NCBI GenBank assembly: GCA_017307505.1
Contig: JAFKEE010000038.1
Span: 1 to 64,000, forward strand
DNA: 64,000 nt
From: Acidobacteriota bacterium
GTDB taxonomy: Bacteria > Acidobacteriota > Terriglobia > Bryobacterales > Bryobacteraceae
Direction: 5' to 3'
Below the pieces are notes generated by a model. The model saw only the letters and a list, made by a program, of their open reading frames with translations. It ran no database searches and was not told where the DNA came from. Of the stretch, positions 15,560 to 23,495 are shown in pieces (position 1 is the stretch's first letter; each line of letters begins with the position of its first letter). The translations under genes were made by a program, and so were the position numbers.

Positions 15560-16513
15560 TCAATCCGCCGGGCGATTGAGGACCGATTGCTCCAGCAGTT
15601 GGAGCATGGCCACGAGGAGTTCGCTGGACGGGGTATCGATGCCCAGGGCCCGGCCGCGTCTGACCACGTAGCCGTTGAGGGAATCGATTTCGGTGGCCCG
15701 GCCGCGAGCGAGATCCTGGGCCATGGATGAGGTGGCGAGGGTCATCTTTTCCGCCAGGCGAAACGCCGCATCCACCATGGCCTGTTCGTCGAGAGCGGCG
15801 CCTTCGGCTCGGGCCACGGCTACTGTTTCCTGAATGACTCGAACGCCGAAGGCTCGGACGGGCTCAGACCGGACCATGCGGCCGTACTGTGAACGCGTCA
15901 GGGCGGAGAGGGCGTTGTAGGCGCAGTTCATGACCATCTTGGCCCACAGGTCGGCCGCGATGTTGTCCGAGAGTTTGCAGGGGATGCCGGCCTGCTCAAA
16001 CATGGCGGCCAGCGGCGCCAGATCGGGTGTCCTGGGCCAGCCTGCGTGGTGGCCGATGATGAGATCGCCCCGTCCAGTGTGAGTGACACAATGAGGCGCG
16101 GTCATTTCGGCGGCGACATAGACGGCGGTAGGGATGGAGTAAGCCTGAATGGCGGCATGGATGCGGTCGGGGTTGTCGACACCGTTCTGGAAGCTGAAGA
16201 GCGCGGCGTCCGGCGGCAGGAAGGGCTTCATCTCGCGAGCCGCCGATTCGGTGCTGACCGATTTCACACAGAAGAGGACTACTCCAGCGCCGCGAAGGCC
16301 TTCCTGCATGCTGGTTGTGGCGGGGATGGGGATACGTTCGTGCACGTGCAGGCCATCGAGCAGGAGTCCTTCGCGCCGGATGGCCTCGACGTGAGAGGCG
16401 CGTCCGATCAGCTTGACGCGCACGCCGGAGCGAGCCAGCATCCCTCCGAAATAGCAGCCGACGGCACCCGCGCCGACCACCGCTACGCTTGGGTAATTCT
16501 CGATTTTTCCCAT
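15560..16513 (-). CDS. Ketopantoate reductase-like oxidoreductase (ApbA/PanE family)
   Basis: This 317-residue cytoplasmic enzyme has an N-terminal Rossmann domain with VAVVGAGAVGCYFGGMLARSG (residues 9-29) and an all-helical C-terminal domain typical of ApbA/PanE. KSVSTE around 84 and NCAYNALSALTR around 195 carry the conserved Lys and Asn. Family members reduce 2-dehydropantoate to pantoate with NADPH, for CoA synthesis, but many paralogues in soil bacteria act on other 2-keto acids. It lies 41 bp from the kinase gene upstream and may be co-transcribed with it; no other CoA gene is near. Confidence 0.86.
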   Translation of the reverse strand: MGKIENYPSVAVVGAGAVGCYFGGMLARSGVRVKLIGRASHVEAIRREGLLLDGLHVHERIPIPATTSMQEGLRGAGVVLFCVKSVSTESAAREMKPFLPPDAALFSFQNGVDNPDRIHAAIQAYSIPTAVYVAAEMTAPHCVTHTGRGDLIIGHHAGWPRTPDLAPLAAMFEQAGIPCKLSDNIAADLWAKMVMNCAYNALSALTRSQYGRMVRSEPVRAFGVRVIQETVAVARAEGAALDEQAMVDAAFRLAEKMTLATSSMAQDLARGRATEIDSLNGYVVRRGRALGIDTPSSELLVAMLQLLEQSVLNRPAD

Positions 16514-16554
16514 CTGGAATCAGGATAGCGTGGGCGGCGCGGGCGGCCTTTTCC

Positions 16555-17568
16555 TCAGCGAACGGCTTCGTTTGTGGACACGATCGTAAGGGCCTCGCGA
16601 TACCGCGGCTGGCGGACAGTGTCCACAAGCTGCTCCCAGTGAGCCCGGCCTAAGGCCAACTTTGCGTCTTTCTCCCCGATGTCCAGCTCCCCAGCGCGCA
16701 TGCGCCGTTGAATTTCGCGAAAGCCGGGTGAACTGGCGTCCTGCTGCAATGGCTGGCCCGACGAGCCCAGGGTGAGGAACGCCATCGAGTAGAACAGATG
16801 AGAAAGCTGCTGCATGAGGTGGAACCGGGCTTGTTGGTAGAGGCTGGGCCTCGCGCCGAAGTAGGTCGCCAGGAACGCTGCTTCCTCTTCGTCATTCGTG
16901 ACGAGTTGATTGGCGACGACGGCCAGATCGGCATAGCGATCGTTGAGGAAGGCGGCTTCCCAGTCGATGAGCCAGACGTTCTCGCCGTCACAGAGAATGT
17001 TGTCGGGTTTGAACAGGTCGTTGTGGCATGCCACCATTTCGCTGTCGTCGTAGGGGTAGATTGCGGTCAGTTCCGCATAGCGCGTTTTCCACTCCTGAAG
17101 ACCGGCCTCCGAAAGGGTTCCCGAGGCCTGAAACCTTTGGAGAAAGCCGTCGAACATGGGGCCTTTTGTGAATAGGAAGGTGCAAGTCGTGTTAAAAGGG
17201 GCGCGGGCAAAGGGCGGGAGGGCATGCAGGGTCCGCAAAACCTGAGGCAAGCGGAGCAATGCCTCCGCCACGGGGAAGGGCTGAGCTTCGACAAAATCCG
17301 TGATGGAAATGCGGTCCTCGGTGCTGGTGTACCAGACCCGCGGGGCAAGGCCCGCTTCGGCCGCGGCCCGCATGCAGGTGTAGTGGCGGGTGGGATCCTC
17401 GTTGCGGGTGATGAGCTTAGAGACGTAGGGCTTTCCGCCCACCGTGATGCGCAGGACAAGGGAAGCGGTATGCCCGCCGGTCAGGTTCGAAATGTCTTCG
17501 AACCCGGATACGCCGAAGGCCGCCTGCAGGCCGCGCGCGACCGCATCCTGTTTCTCGTGTGGAATCAT
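16555..17568 (-). CDS. APH/choline-kinase-like phosphotransferase
   Basis: This 337-residue cytoplasmic protein has the aminoglycoside/choline kinase fold: N-lobe with SNLTGGHTASLVLRI and the Lys in YVSKLI; the catalytic loop MVACHNDLFKPDN (Brenner motif HxD-type) and the metal-binding LIDWEAA. The substrate may be choline, ethanolamine or an aminoglycoside; the pattern is closest to choline/ethanolamine kinases. The ATG at 17568 follows GGGAGGACTTC, a strong ribosome binding site. The C-terminus ends in STNEAVR, whose codons resemble the short motif repeated at 211-1141, probably by chance. Confidence 0.83.
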   Translation of the reverse strand: MIPHEKQDAVARGLQAAFGVSGFEDISNLTGGHTASLVLRITVGGKPYVSKLITRNEDPTRHYTCMRAAAEAGLAPRVWYTSTEDRISITDFVEAQPFPVAEALLRLPQVLRTLHALPPFARAPFNTTCTFLFTKGPMFDGFLQRFQASGTLSEAGLQEWKTRYAELTAIYPYDDSEMVACHNDLFKPDNILCDGENVWLIDWEAAFLNDRYADLAVVANQLVTNDEEEAAFLATYFGARPSLYQQARFHLMQQLSHLFYSMAFLTLGSSGQPLQQDASSPGFREIQRRMRAGELDIGEKDAKLALGRAHWEQLVDTVRQPRYREALTIVSTNEAVR

Positions 17569-17917
17569 GAAGTCCTCCCTGAGGCTCTGGATGAAAACTC
17601 TGTGTGGATAAGACACCAGTCTCGTCTGCCGCGGAGGCAGCACTCGATCGCAGCCGCAGTTCGAAAGCAACTGCCCCGGCGCCGGGTTTGTTCCCGAATA
17701 GAAGTGGTGTTTGGTTATGTCGATGCTAAGCGAATGCGACCGTAAAATCCAGTCTTGTTTTCAATCATTTAACTTGCTATCCTCTAAGTGGGCAGAAGCG
17801 GGGACGCAACGTTTTGCCTCGCTGCGGTTCGCGGCGAACCTAAGTTTTCTACCTCTTCCGCCAATTCCCTTCCCTCTGCTACTTGCATCGAAAGCCTTGC
17901 GGAGTCTACGCCCAATC
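17569..17917. other. Divergent intergenic region with one stray repeat motif
   Basis: About 350 bp between the divergent kinase and GNAT genes. Near 17684-17695 it holds GGGTTTGTTCCC, the core of the A variant of the motif array at 211-1141. The part from 17700 to 17780 is relatively AT-rich and may hold promoters. No supported ORF, although the GNAT frame stays open leftwards to 17711. Confidence 0.5.
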
Positions 17918-18388
17918 ATGGATCGCAAGATGCACGACATTGCAGGACTGAAACTGGTAGATGCCGAACTGCTGCTGCGGTTCGTCAAGCTGGAAGCGCA
18001 CCCGGTGCACCAGGTGCCCACCTGTTTCTTCCAGATGGTCCACAGAGAGACCGGAGCGGAGATGGGCGGGATCAATCTACGCGTTGGTTCCACTCCGCAC
18101 ATCGAACGGTATGCGGGCCACCTTGGCTATACCGTGTTCCCCAGGTACCGTGGACGCCGGTATGCAGCACGGAGTGTCCGGCTGCTGGTTGCGGTGGCGC
18201 GCCTGCTCGATATGGCGGAGGTCTGGATCACGTGCGATCCGGAGAATGTGAGTTCGCGGCGGAGCGCGGAACTGGCCGGCGCGGTCCTGGTGGAGATTGT
18301 CGATGTTCCAGCAGACTGCATCATCCATCGGAGCGGTCATCCACGAAAATGCCGTTACCGGCTGGACCTTTTCCGGATTGAACAGTAG
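17918..18388 (+). CDS. GNAT-family acetyltransferase-like protein
   Basis: A 156-residue protein with a GNAT fold: GGINLRVG, the acyl-CoA loop region LGYTVFPRYRGRRYAARSVRLLV (R-x-x-G/A type) and ITCDPENVSSRRSAELAGAVLVEIVDVP. The last pattern is found in the GNAT group named after tagatose-bisphosphate aldolase neighbours. The substrate is unknown. The ATG at 17918 (MDRKMHDIAG) is the likely start, because the longer upstream reading has an atypical composition; the ribosome binding site is weak, so 17930 is also possible. Confidence 0.8.
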   Translation: MDRKMHDIAGLKLVDAELLLRFVKLEAHPVHQVPTCFFQMVHRETGAEMGGINLRVGSTPHIERYAGHLGYTVFPRYRGRRYAARSVRLLVAVARLLDMAEVWITCDPENVSSRRSAELAGAVLVEIVDVPADCIIHRSGHPRKCRYRLDLFRIEQ

Positions 18389-18443
18389 AGTTTTCACCGG
18401 GCTGCGGTTTATTCCGCGCAATACGATGTGACATTCTTGTTAT

Positions 18444-18457
18444 GAGGTTGTCTTGCG
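18444..18457 (+). promoter_or_regulatory. Conserved ribosome binding site/TTG start block
   Basis: GAGGTTGTCTTGCG is identical to the sequence at 42078-42091, before another gene of the same family. GAGG is the probable Shine-Dalgarno sequence and TTG (18453) the start codon, five nucleotides apart. Sharing over 14 nt in paralogues that have diverged in sequence supports the TTG start. Confidence 0.6.
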
Positions 18458-21400
18458 TACTGCTGCCGTTTCGATTTCCGCCCTGGTCTCGTGCCTGATT
18501 CTCACCGCCCAGTCTTTTCCCCAACCGGACCGCGTCCCAAGCGGACTGCGGGAATCCGCCGCCGCGGTTCCGCTGCAAAGCGGGTCGCCCAGGCAACAGG
18601 CGGCGGCAGCCAGTTCCGGCCCGGATTTGAATATTCAAATCACCCACACGAGCAGTTTTCTGAGAGGCCAGACGAACGCGGTTTACCTGATTCGAGTGGC
18701 GAATGGCGGGGGCAGTGCCACTTCCGGAAGTATTACGGTGCAGGAATCCATGCCGTCCGGCATTCGAATTACGACGATGTCGGGCCCGGGATGGGCCTGC
18801 TCGTCAAGTAGCTGCAGCCGCAGCGACAGTGTTCCTCCAGGCCGGATGCTGCCCACCATCACGGTGCTAGCCTCGGTGGATGCGGATGCTCCGGGGTCTG
18901 TCAACAATCTGGTGACGGTTTCCGGAGGGGGTGACTCCAATATCAGCGACAACGTGGCAACCGATGTGGCGAGTATCGCGGCGGAAGGCTGGCTCTTCGG
19001 GCAGCAGAACGGCACCTCGGTTTCCGCTGCTTCGCTCGCTCCTCAAACGGTGTCAGACGCCGTGGCGATCGCCGTCTCGCGCCTGGGCGGCCTGGCGCTA
19101 CGGAAAGACGGCACTGTGGTGCAGTGGGTTCTCAACAACTCCAATTCCTGGGCGCCGCCCGAAGGGTTGAAGGATGTGGTCGCGATTGCCGCGGGAGACA
19201 CGGCGTTCTTTGCGTTGAAGAGTGACGGGAACGTGGTTGCGTGGAGCACCTTCTATCAGGTGCCTGTCACCGCAGGCCTGTCGAATATCGTCTCCATTGT
19301 CTCGGCCTGGAACTATGCCCTGGCGCTGAACGCCGACGGCACGGTCGTGCCCGTATCGCTGTCCACTCCGACTGAAACGATCGTCCCGGCGACCCTCGCC
19401 AATGCCGTTCAGCTCTCAGCCGGCCCCAGTGGAGCATTCGCTCTCACTGCCGATGGGAATGTGGTCTCGTGGGGCAGCCGCGTTCCGCCGACGCCCGCCA
19501 ATCTCGGGCGACTGGTGCGAGTGGAGCGCGTCGACCTGGACACGGCCGCGGGCATCCGGACAGACGGGACGGTGGTGGTTTGGGACAAGTCAGGCACCAA
19601 CGAACTGCTTGGTGTACCCTCCGGCCTGAGCAGGGTCATCGCGCTGGCCGGAGATGCCTACGTGATGGCCTTGCGGGACGATGGGACTGTCCGGGCCTGG
19701 GGTCCCTCTTCCAGTCCTCAAGCCCAATGGCCGAACGTGGCGCTGATGGCAGGATCCCTGGCATCCGCCCGGGCGATGGCGGCCACTGCCGATTTCTACC
19801 TGACGATCCTTTCGGCGCCCCCTGTCAAGCTGTCGGTTCAGGTGACTGCCCAGCGGTTCAATGTGAAGAACTACGCCATTGATTCACCGAAGTTCAGCAT
19901 CGACGGGATTTCAGCGACCTATTTCAGTTCGATCCGGGTGGCTCCGGGCGGCACTCATACACTCTCCACAGCGGCGACGCAGTACTCGACCTCAAAGCTG
20001 GTGGAATGGAATTTCTCGTCATGGAGCGATGGAGGCGCTGCCATGCATTCCATTACGCTCGGAGCCAGCGACGCCGCATATACACTCGACTACAAACCGC
20101 GGGTGCGGGTGGTCACAAGTGCGGGCGCGGGCGGTACCATCAGCCCGGCCGGCACCTATTACGATATTGGAACCAGCGTTCAGTTCCAGGCCACGCCGTT
20201 GCCCGGCTATGTCTTCTCCTCCTTCCAGAGTGGTTATCTCGGGACCAGCGGCAACAATCCGGCCCGTTTCGTGGTGAGCAATCCGGACACCCTGACCGCT
20301 AGCTTCGTACCCCAAGCAGGGGTTGCGATTCGGGCGACGCTGCAACCTGCCGGGCCGTTCGTTCAGGGCCAGAGCAATGCGGTCCTGGTGGGCCGGGTCC
20401 ACAACGAAGGTGCGACCGCGATCACCGGAGCAACCGCCAGCTTTACGAATCTCACCATCACGAATCTTTGGGGCAGCGGTTGGAGCTGCGCCAACGGGGT
20501 CTGCAGCCGCAACGATACGCTCCCTGCAGGACAGGCCTACCCGGCGATTCAGGTGATCGCTTCCCTGCCCTCCAATTCAACGGATCCGGTCAGGCCGGTG
20601 ATGCGAGTCCAGCACTCCAGCGGTGCTTCCAGCGAGACGGCCGCGCCGTTCGAAATGTCTGGAGCCGGCAACAGTGTGGTGGCCTGGGGCGAGAATTCCA
20701 ACGGCCAGACGTCGATCCCCGGTGGATTGACCAATGTGGCCGCGATCTCGGCGGGCGCGAGTCATATGGTGGCATTGCGCGGCGACGGAACCGTCAGTGC
20801 GTGGGGCCTCAACGACCGGCAGCAGACCCAGGTGCCGGGCGGGCTGGCCAATATCGTCGCCATCGCCGCGGGATCCGACCATACGCTGGCGCTCAGCAAG
20901 ACTGGACAGGTGACCGCCTGGGGCGACCAGACCAGCGGGCAGACGACAGTGCCCGGCAACCTCACGGCCGTCATCGCGATCGCAGCCGGAGCGCGTCACA
21001 GCCTCGCCCTCACCAGTATGGGAGCAGTCGTGGCCTGGGGCGCGAATGGGAGTGGACAAGCCACCGTGCCCGCGAATGTGAAGGACGCTGTGGCCATTGC
21101 CGCGGGCGGAGATCACTCGCTGGCCGTGTTGCGGGACGGCACTGTGATCGCCTGGGGCAGCAACGGAGCGAACGAGAGCACGGTGCCCGGAGGCCTGACC
21201 GACGTGGAGTCTGTCGCCGCCGGTGCGCAATTCAGCCTTGCGCTGCGAAGGAACGGCACGATAGCGGTGTGGGGCGATAGTCCGGCCAGTATCCAGTCCG
21301 GATTGCCAACGGGGCTCACGAACCTGCGCCAGGTGGCGGCGGGCGCCTCCCATGCGCTGGCGCTGAAATCGGACGGGTTGCTCAAAGCCTGGGGCGCCAA

Positions 21401-22850
21401 CGACAAAGGGCAAACCAGCGTGCCGGCCTCTCTCAAAAACGCGGCGTCGGTCGCCGGAGGGGCCGCTTTCAGCGCGGCCGTGACCGTGGTAGCGCCGCTA
21501 GTCCCGGTTTCTTTTAGCACCGTTCAGGCGGGCCTCGCTTACACGGTCGACGGCGTAACCTACACAACTCCTCAGACGTTCAACTGGACAGCAGGCAGCA
21601 CGCATACAGCCGAGGTCCTCCCCATTCAGGCTGATTCCGCCCCGGGGATTCGCTACGTTCTACAGGGCTGGTCCGATGGTGGGGCGGCCACCCAGCGGAC
21701 CTTCACTCTCTGGAACTCCGACACCTACGCGATTTCCTTCAAAACGCAATATCTGCTAACAACGACGGCGTCCGTGGGAGGGGGCATTCAGCCCGCCACC
21801 GGCTACCTGGATTCGAATTATCACGTCCAGGTGACTGCCGAGGCCGCTCCGGGCTATACGTTTACCGGGTTCACCGGAGACCTGGCTGGGAGCAGCAACC
21901 CGCAGGCGCTGGTTATGTCCGCCCCTCGCGCGGTCCAGGCAGTATTCTCGGCCGCACCGCCCTCCGTGAAAGCGGTCAGCGTTTCGCCCTCCTCCGGTTC
22001 TGGCGCCTCGGCGGCATTTGCGGCAAGTTACTCCGCAAGTCTTGGCTATACGGATCTCCGATACGTTCAATTCCTGCTGGCCGCGGCGGCTGATGGGGGC
22101 GGGCAGCCCTTCTGCTTCCTCCATTACGACGTGCCAGGGGACGGATTCTGGCTCTACGGCGACAGCGGCTTCTTCGTTGGCCCCGTGAAGCCGGGAGTCA
22201 CAAGTTCGATTCTCCAGAACACGCTGTGCGCGATCAATAGCAAGGTCTCGAGTGTCCTGGGCAGCGGGACTACGCTTACTTTGAATGCCAGCGCGGTATT
22301 CAAGTCCTCGGCAACCCTGAACGTATACATGCGTGCGTACACGATGGGGCAGATTGATACGGGCTGGGTGTCGCGCGGGACTTGGACCACGGCGCCCACT
22401 CCTCTCGGCAGCATGAGTGTTCAGCCGGCCACGGGCGCAGGCACGCAGGGCATCTTCACGCTGGTCTACCCGGAACCACAGGGGGCCGCTGGGCTGGCCA
22501 CGCCATGGTCGCAGTTCCTCATCGCATCCGCTCCGGATGGGGGCGGGCAACCCTTCTGCTTCGTCCACTACGATCACGCGGGGAATGGCCTCTGGATGTA
22601 CTCCGGCGATGTGGGCTTTTTCCTGGGTCCGGTGAGCCCGGGCACTGCTTCCAATGCGCTGGACAGCAGTGCGTGCTCAGTGGATCCGGGGCAAACGACG
22701 GTCGCCCGGCCGCCGGGGGTTGTCACAGTCAACGTCCCTGTGAGCCTGAAGCCGCCAATGGCCGGGACAAAGAACCTGTATATGCGGATTCTGGACCCGC
22801 TCTACCGGGACTCCGGCTGGGTGAAAACGGGGACGTGGAGCATCCCCTAG
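18453..22850 (+). CDS. Giant secreted RCC1/InlB-repeat protein, two modules
   Basis: A 1465-residue exported protein. Layout: signal peptide about 1-24; module 1 about 57-625 (DUF11/CARDB-like domain with HTSSFLRGQTNAVYLIRV, an RCC1-like propeller about 180-450, a beta-rich linker, an InlB B-repeat-like domain ending in ASFVP); module 2 about 625-1165 with the same order, its propeller showing seven AWG/VWG blades; then two related C-terminal domains (about 1169-1316 and 1317-1465) with DGGGQPFCF(L/V)HYD, GFF(V/L)GPV and TGTW patterns. The start is a TTG with GAGG upstream. It is probably a cell-surface or secreted binding protein; no enzyme motif was found. Paralogues are at 42087 and 49085. 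Confidence 0.85.
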   Translation: MRTAAVSISALVSCLILTAQSFPQPDRVPSGLRESAAAVPLQSGSPRQQAAAASSGPDLNIQITHTSSFLRGQTNAVYLIRVANGGGSATSGSITVQESMPSGIRITTMSGPGWACSSSSCSRSDSVPPGRMLPTITVLASVDADAPGSVNNLVTVSGGGDSNISDNVATDVASIAAEGWLFGQQNGTSVSAASLAPQTVSDAVAIAVSRLGGLALRKDGTVVQWVLNNSNSWAPPEGLKDVVAIAAGDTAFFALKSDGNVVAWSTFYQVPVTAGLSNIVSIVSAWNYALALNADGTVVPVSLSTPTETIVPATLANAVQLSAGPSGAFALTADGNVVSWGSRVPPTPANLGRLVRVERVDLDTAAGIRTDGTVVVWDKSGTNELLGVPSGLSRVIALAGDAYVMALRDDGTVRAWGPSSSPQAQWPNVALMAGSLASARAMAATADFYLTILSAPPVKLSVQVTAQRFNVKNYAIDSPKFSIDGISATYFSSIRVAPGGTHTLSTAATQYSTSKLVEWNFSSWSDGGAAMHSITLGASDAAYTLDYKPRVRVVTSAGAGGTISPAGTYYDIGTSVQFQATPLPGYVFSSFQSGYLGTSGNNPARFVVSNPDTLTASFVPQAGVAIRATLQPAGPFVQGQSNAVLVGRVHNEGATAITGATASFTNLTITNLWGSGWSCANGVCSRNDTLPAGQAYPAIQVIASLPSNSTDPVRPVMRVQHSSGASSETAAPFEMSGAGNSVVAWGENSNGQTSIPGGLTNVAAISAGASHMVALRGDGTVSAWGLNDRQQTQVPGGLANIVAIAAGSDHTLALSKTGQVTAWGDQTSGQTTVPGNLTAVIAIAAGARHSLALTSMGAVVAWGANGSGQATVPANVKDAVAIAAGGDHSLAVLRDGTVIAWGSNGANESTVPGGLTDVESVAAGAQFSLALRRNGTIAVWGDSPASIQSGLPTGLTNLRQVAAGASHALALKSDGLLKAWGANDKGQTSVPASLKNAASVAGGAAFSAAVTVVAPLVPVSFSTVQAGLAYTVDGVTYTTPQTFNWTAGSTHTAEVLPIQADSAPGIRYVLQGWSDGGAATQRTFTLWNSDTYAISFKTQYLLTTTASVGGGIQPATGYLDSNYHVQVTAEAAPGYTFTGFTGDLAGSSNPQALVMSAPRAVQAVFSAAPPSVKAVSVSPSSGSGASAAFAASYSASLGYTDLRYVQFLLAAAADGGGQPFCFLHYDVPGDGFWLYGDSGFFVGPVKPGVTSSILQNTLCAINSKVSSVLGSGTTLTLNASAVFKSSATLNVYMRAYTMGQIDTGWVSRGTWTTAPTPLGSMSVQPATGAGTQGIFTLVYPEPQGAAGLATPWSQFLIASAPDGGGQPFCFVHYDHAGNGLWMYSGDVGFFLGPVSPGTASNALDSSACSVDPGQTTVARPPGVVTVNVPVSLKPPMAGTKNLYMRILDPLYRDSGWVKTGTWSIP

Positions 22851-22866
22851 GCGGCATGTGAGCGAA

Positions 22867-22896
22867 GCTTCCACCGCAACTGGCGGCAATGGAAGC
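22867..22896 (+). terminator. Possible hairpin after the 1465-residue gene
   Basis: GCTTCCA (22867-22873) can pair with TGGAAGC (22890-22896), with an inner CCGC/GCGG stem. It lies 16 nt after the stop at 22850 and lacks a T-run. Confidence 0.3.
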
Positions 22897-23459
22897 CGGC
22901 CAGGTCCGGGCCCATTGTCACGGCGGGCGCGGCGGGTGCAGTTCCGCCCCGGAAACGCCTTTCTTTCGCTTGCGATGATCGCGCCCTGAGAGAGAGTTCC
23001 CCTTCCGGCTATCAATCCCGTTTCGCCGCACCTTCGAGGGGGAAAGGTCGACTGGGTCAGGCTCGCCGAAGGTCGCTGGCCGCTTTCCGGATGCACCTGC
23101 AGCGTGAAGCTAGCGCCATAGCGAGAATCCGTCAATCCCCTTCGGGTAGTATTTCGCGTTTCCGGTTACCCGAATTGCCTTTTCCGGACCCCTCCGAAGC
23201 CCTATCTCTTGATGATCAACGGTACGCTATTCCTTCGACTCGCGATTCTACTATTGACATCAGGAATAATATTCTCGTTATTCTTCTCCGACAATAGACA
23301 GCGATATTTTCGCGATCTTCTCCTTTCTTCGATGGCATTCCGCTGCATATCGCCGGACAGCAATCCTTTGGCATAGCTCCATATTGGTTATCGAGAGATT
23401 GGTAATTGAAGCATAATTAATGCAACCAGGAGAATGAGTTTATGGGTTTAAATTGTTAA
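22897..23459. other. Intergenic region, AT-rich promoter-like part
   Basis: About 560 bp with no supported gene. The half nearest the TonB receptor (about 23200-23459) is clearly AT-rich against the rest of the window and includes a TTGACA at 23254-23259, though no good -10 stands 16-18 nt from it. Short frames such as MGLNC preceded by AGGAG occur near 23430-23457 and could be leader peptides, but are too short to judge. Confidence 0.45.
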
Positions 23460-23475
23460 TAGGGGTTCACCCCTA
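23460..23475 (+). promoter_or_regulatory. Stem-loop next to the TonB-receptor ribosome binding site
   Basis: TAGGGG-TTCA-CCCCTA is a perfect 6-bp stem with a tetraloop, ending six nt before the AGGAG of the receptor gene. It could influence translation or mRNA stability. Confidence 0.45.
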
Positions 23476-23495
23476 ACATCAGGAGAAGACGAACA

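Noticed and set aside
16561-16575. Repeat-array motif inside the kinase 3' end
   Set aside because: Only part of the core matches and it lies in a coding C-terminus; probably chance.
23254-23283. Sigma-70 promoter with TTGACA
   Set aside because: No convincing -10 hexamer at 16-18 nt spacing; only noted as AT-rich.
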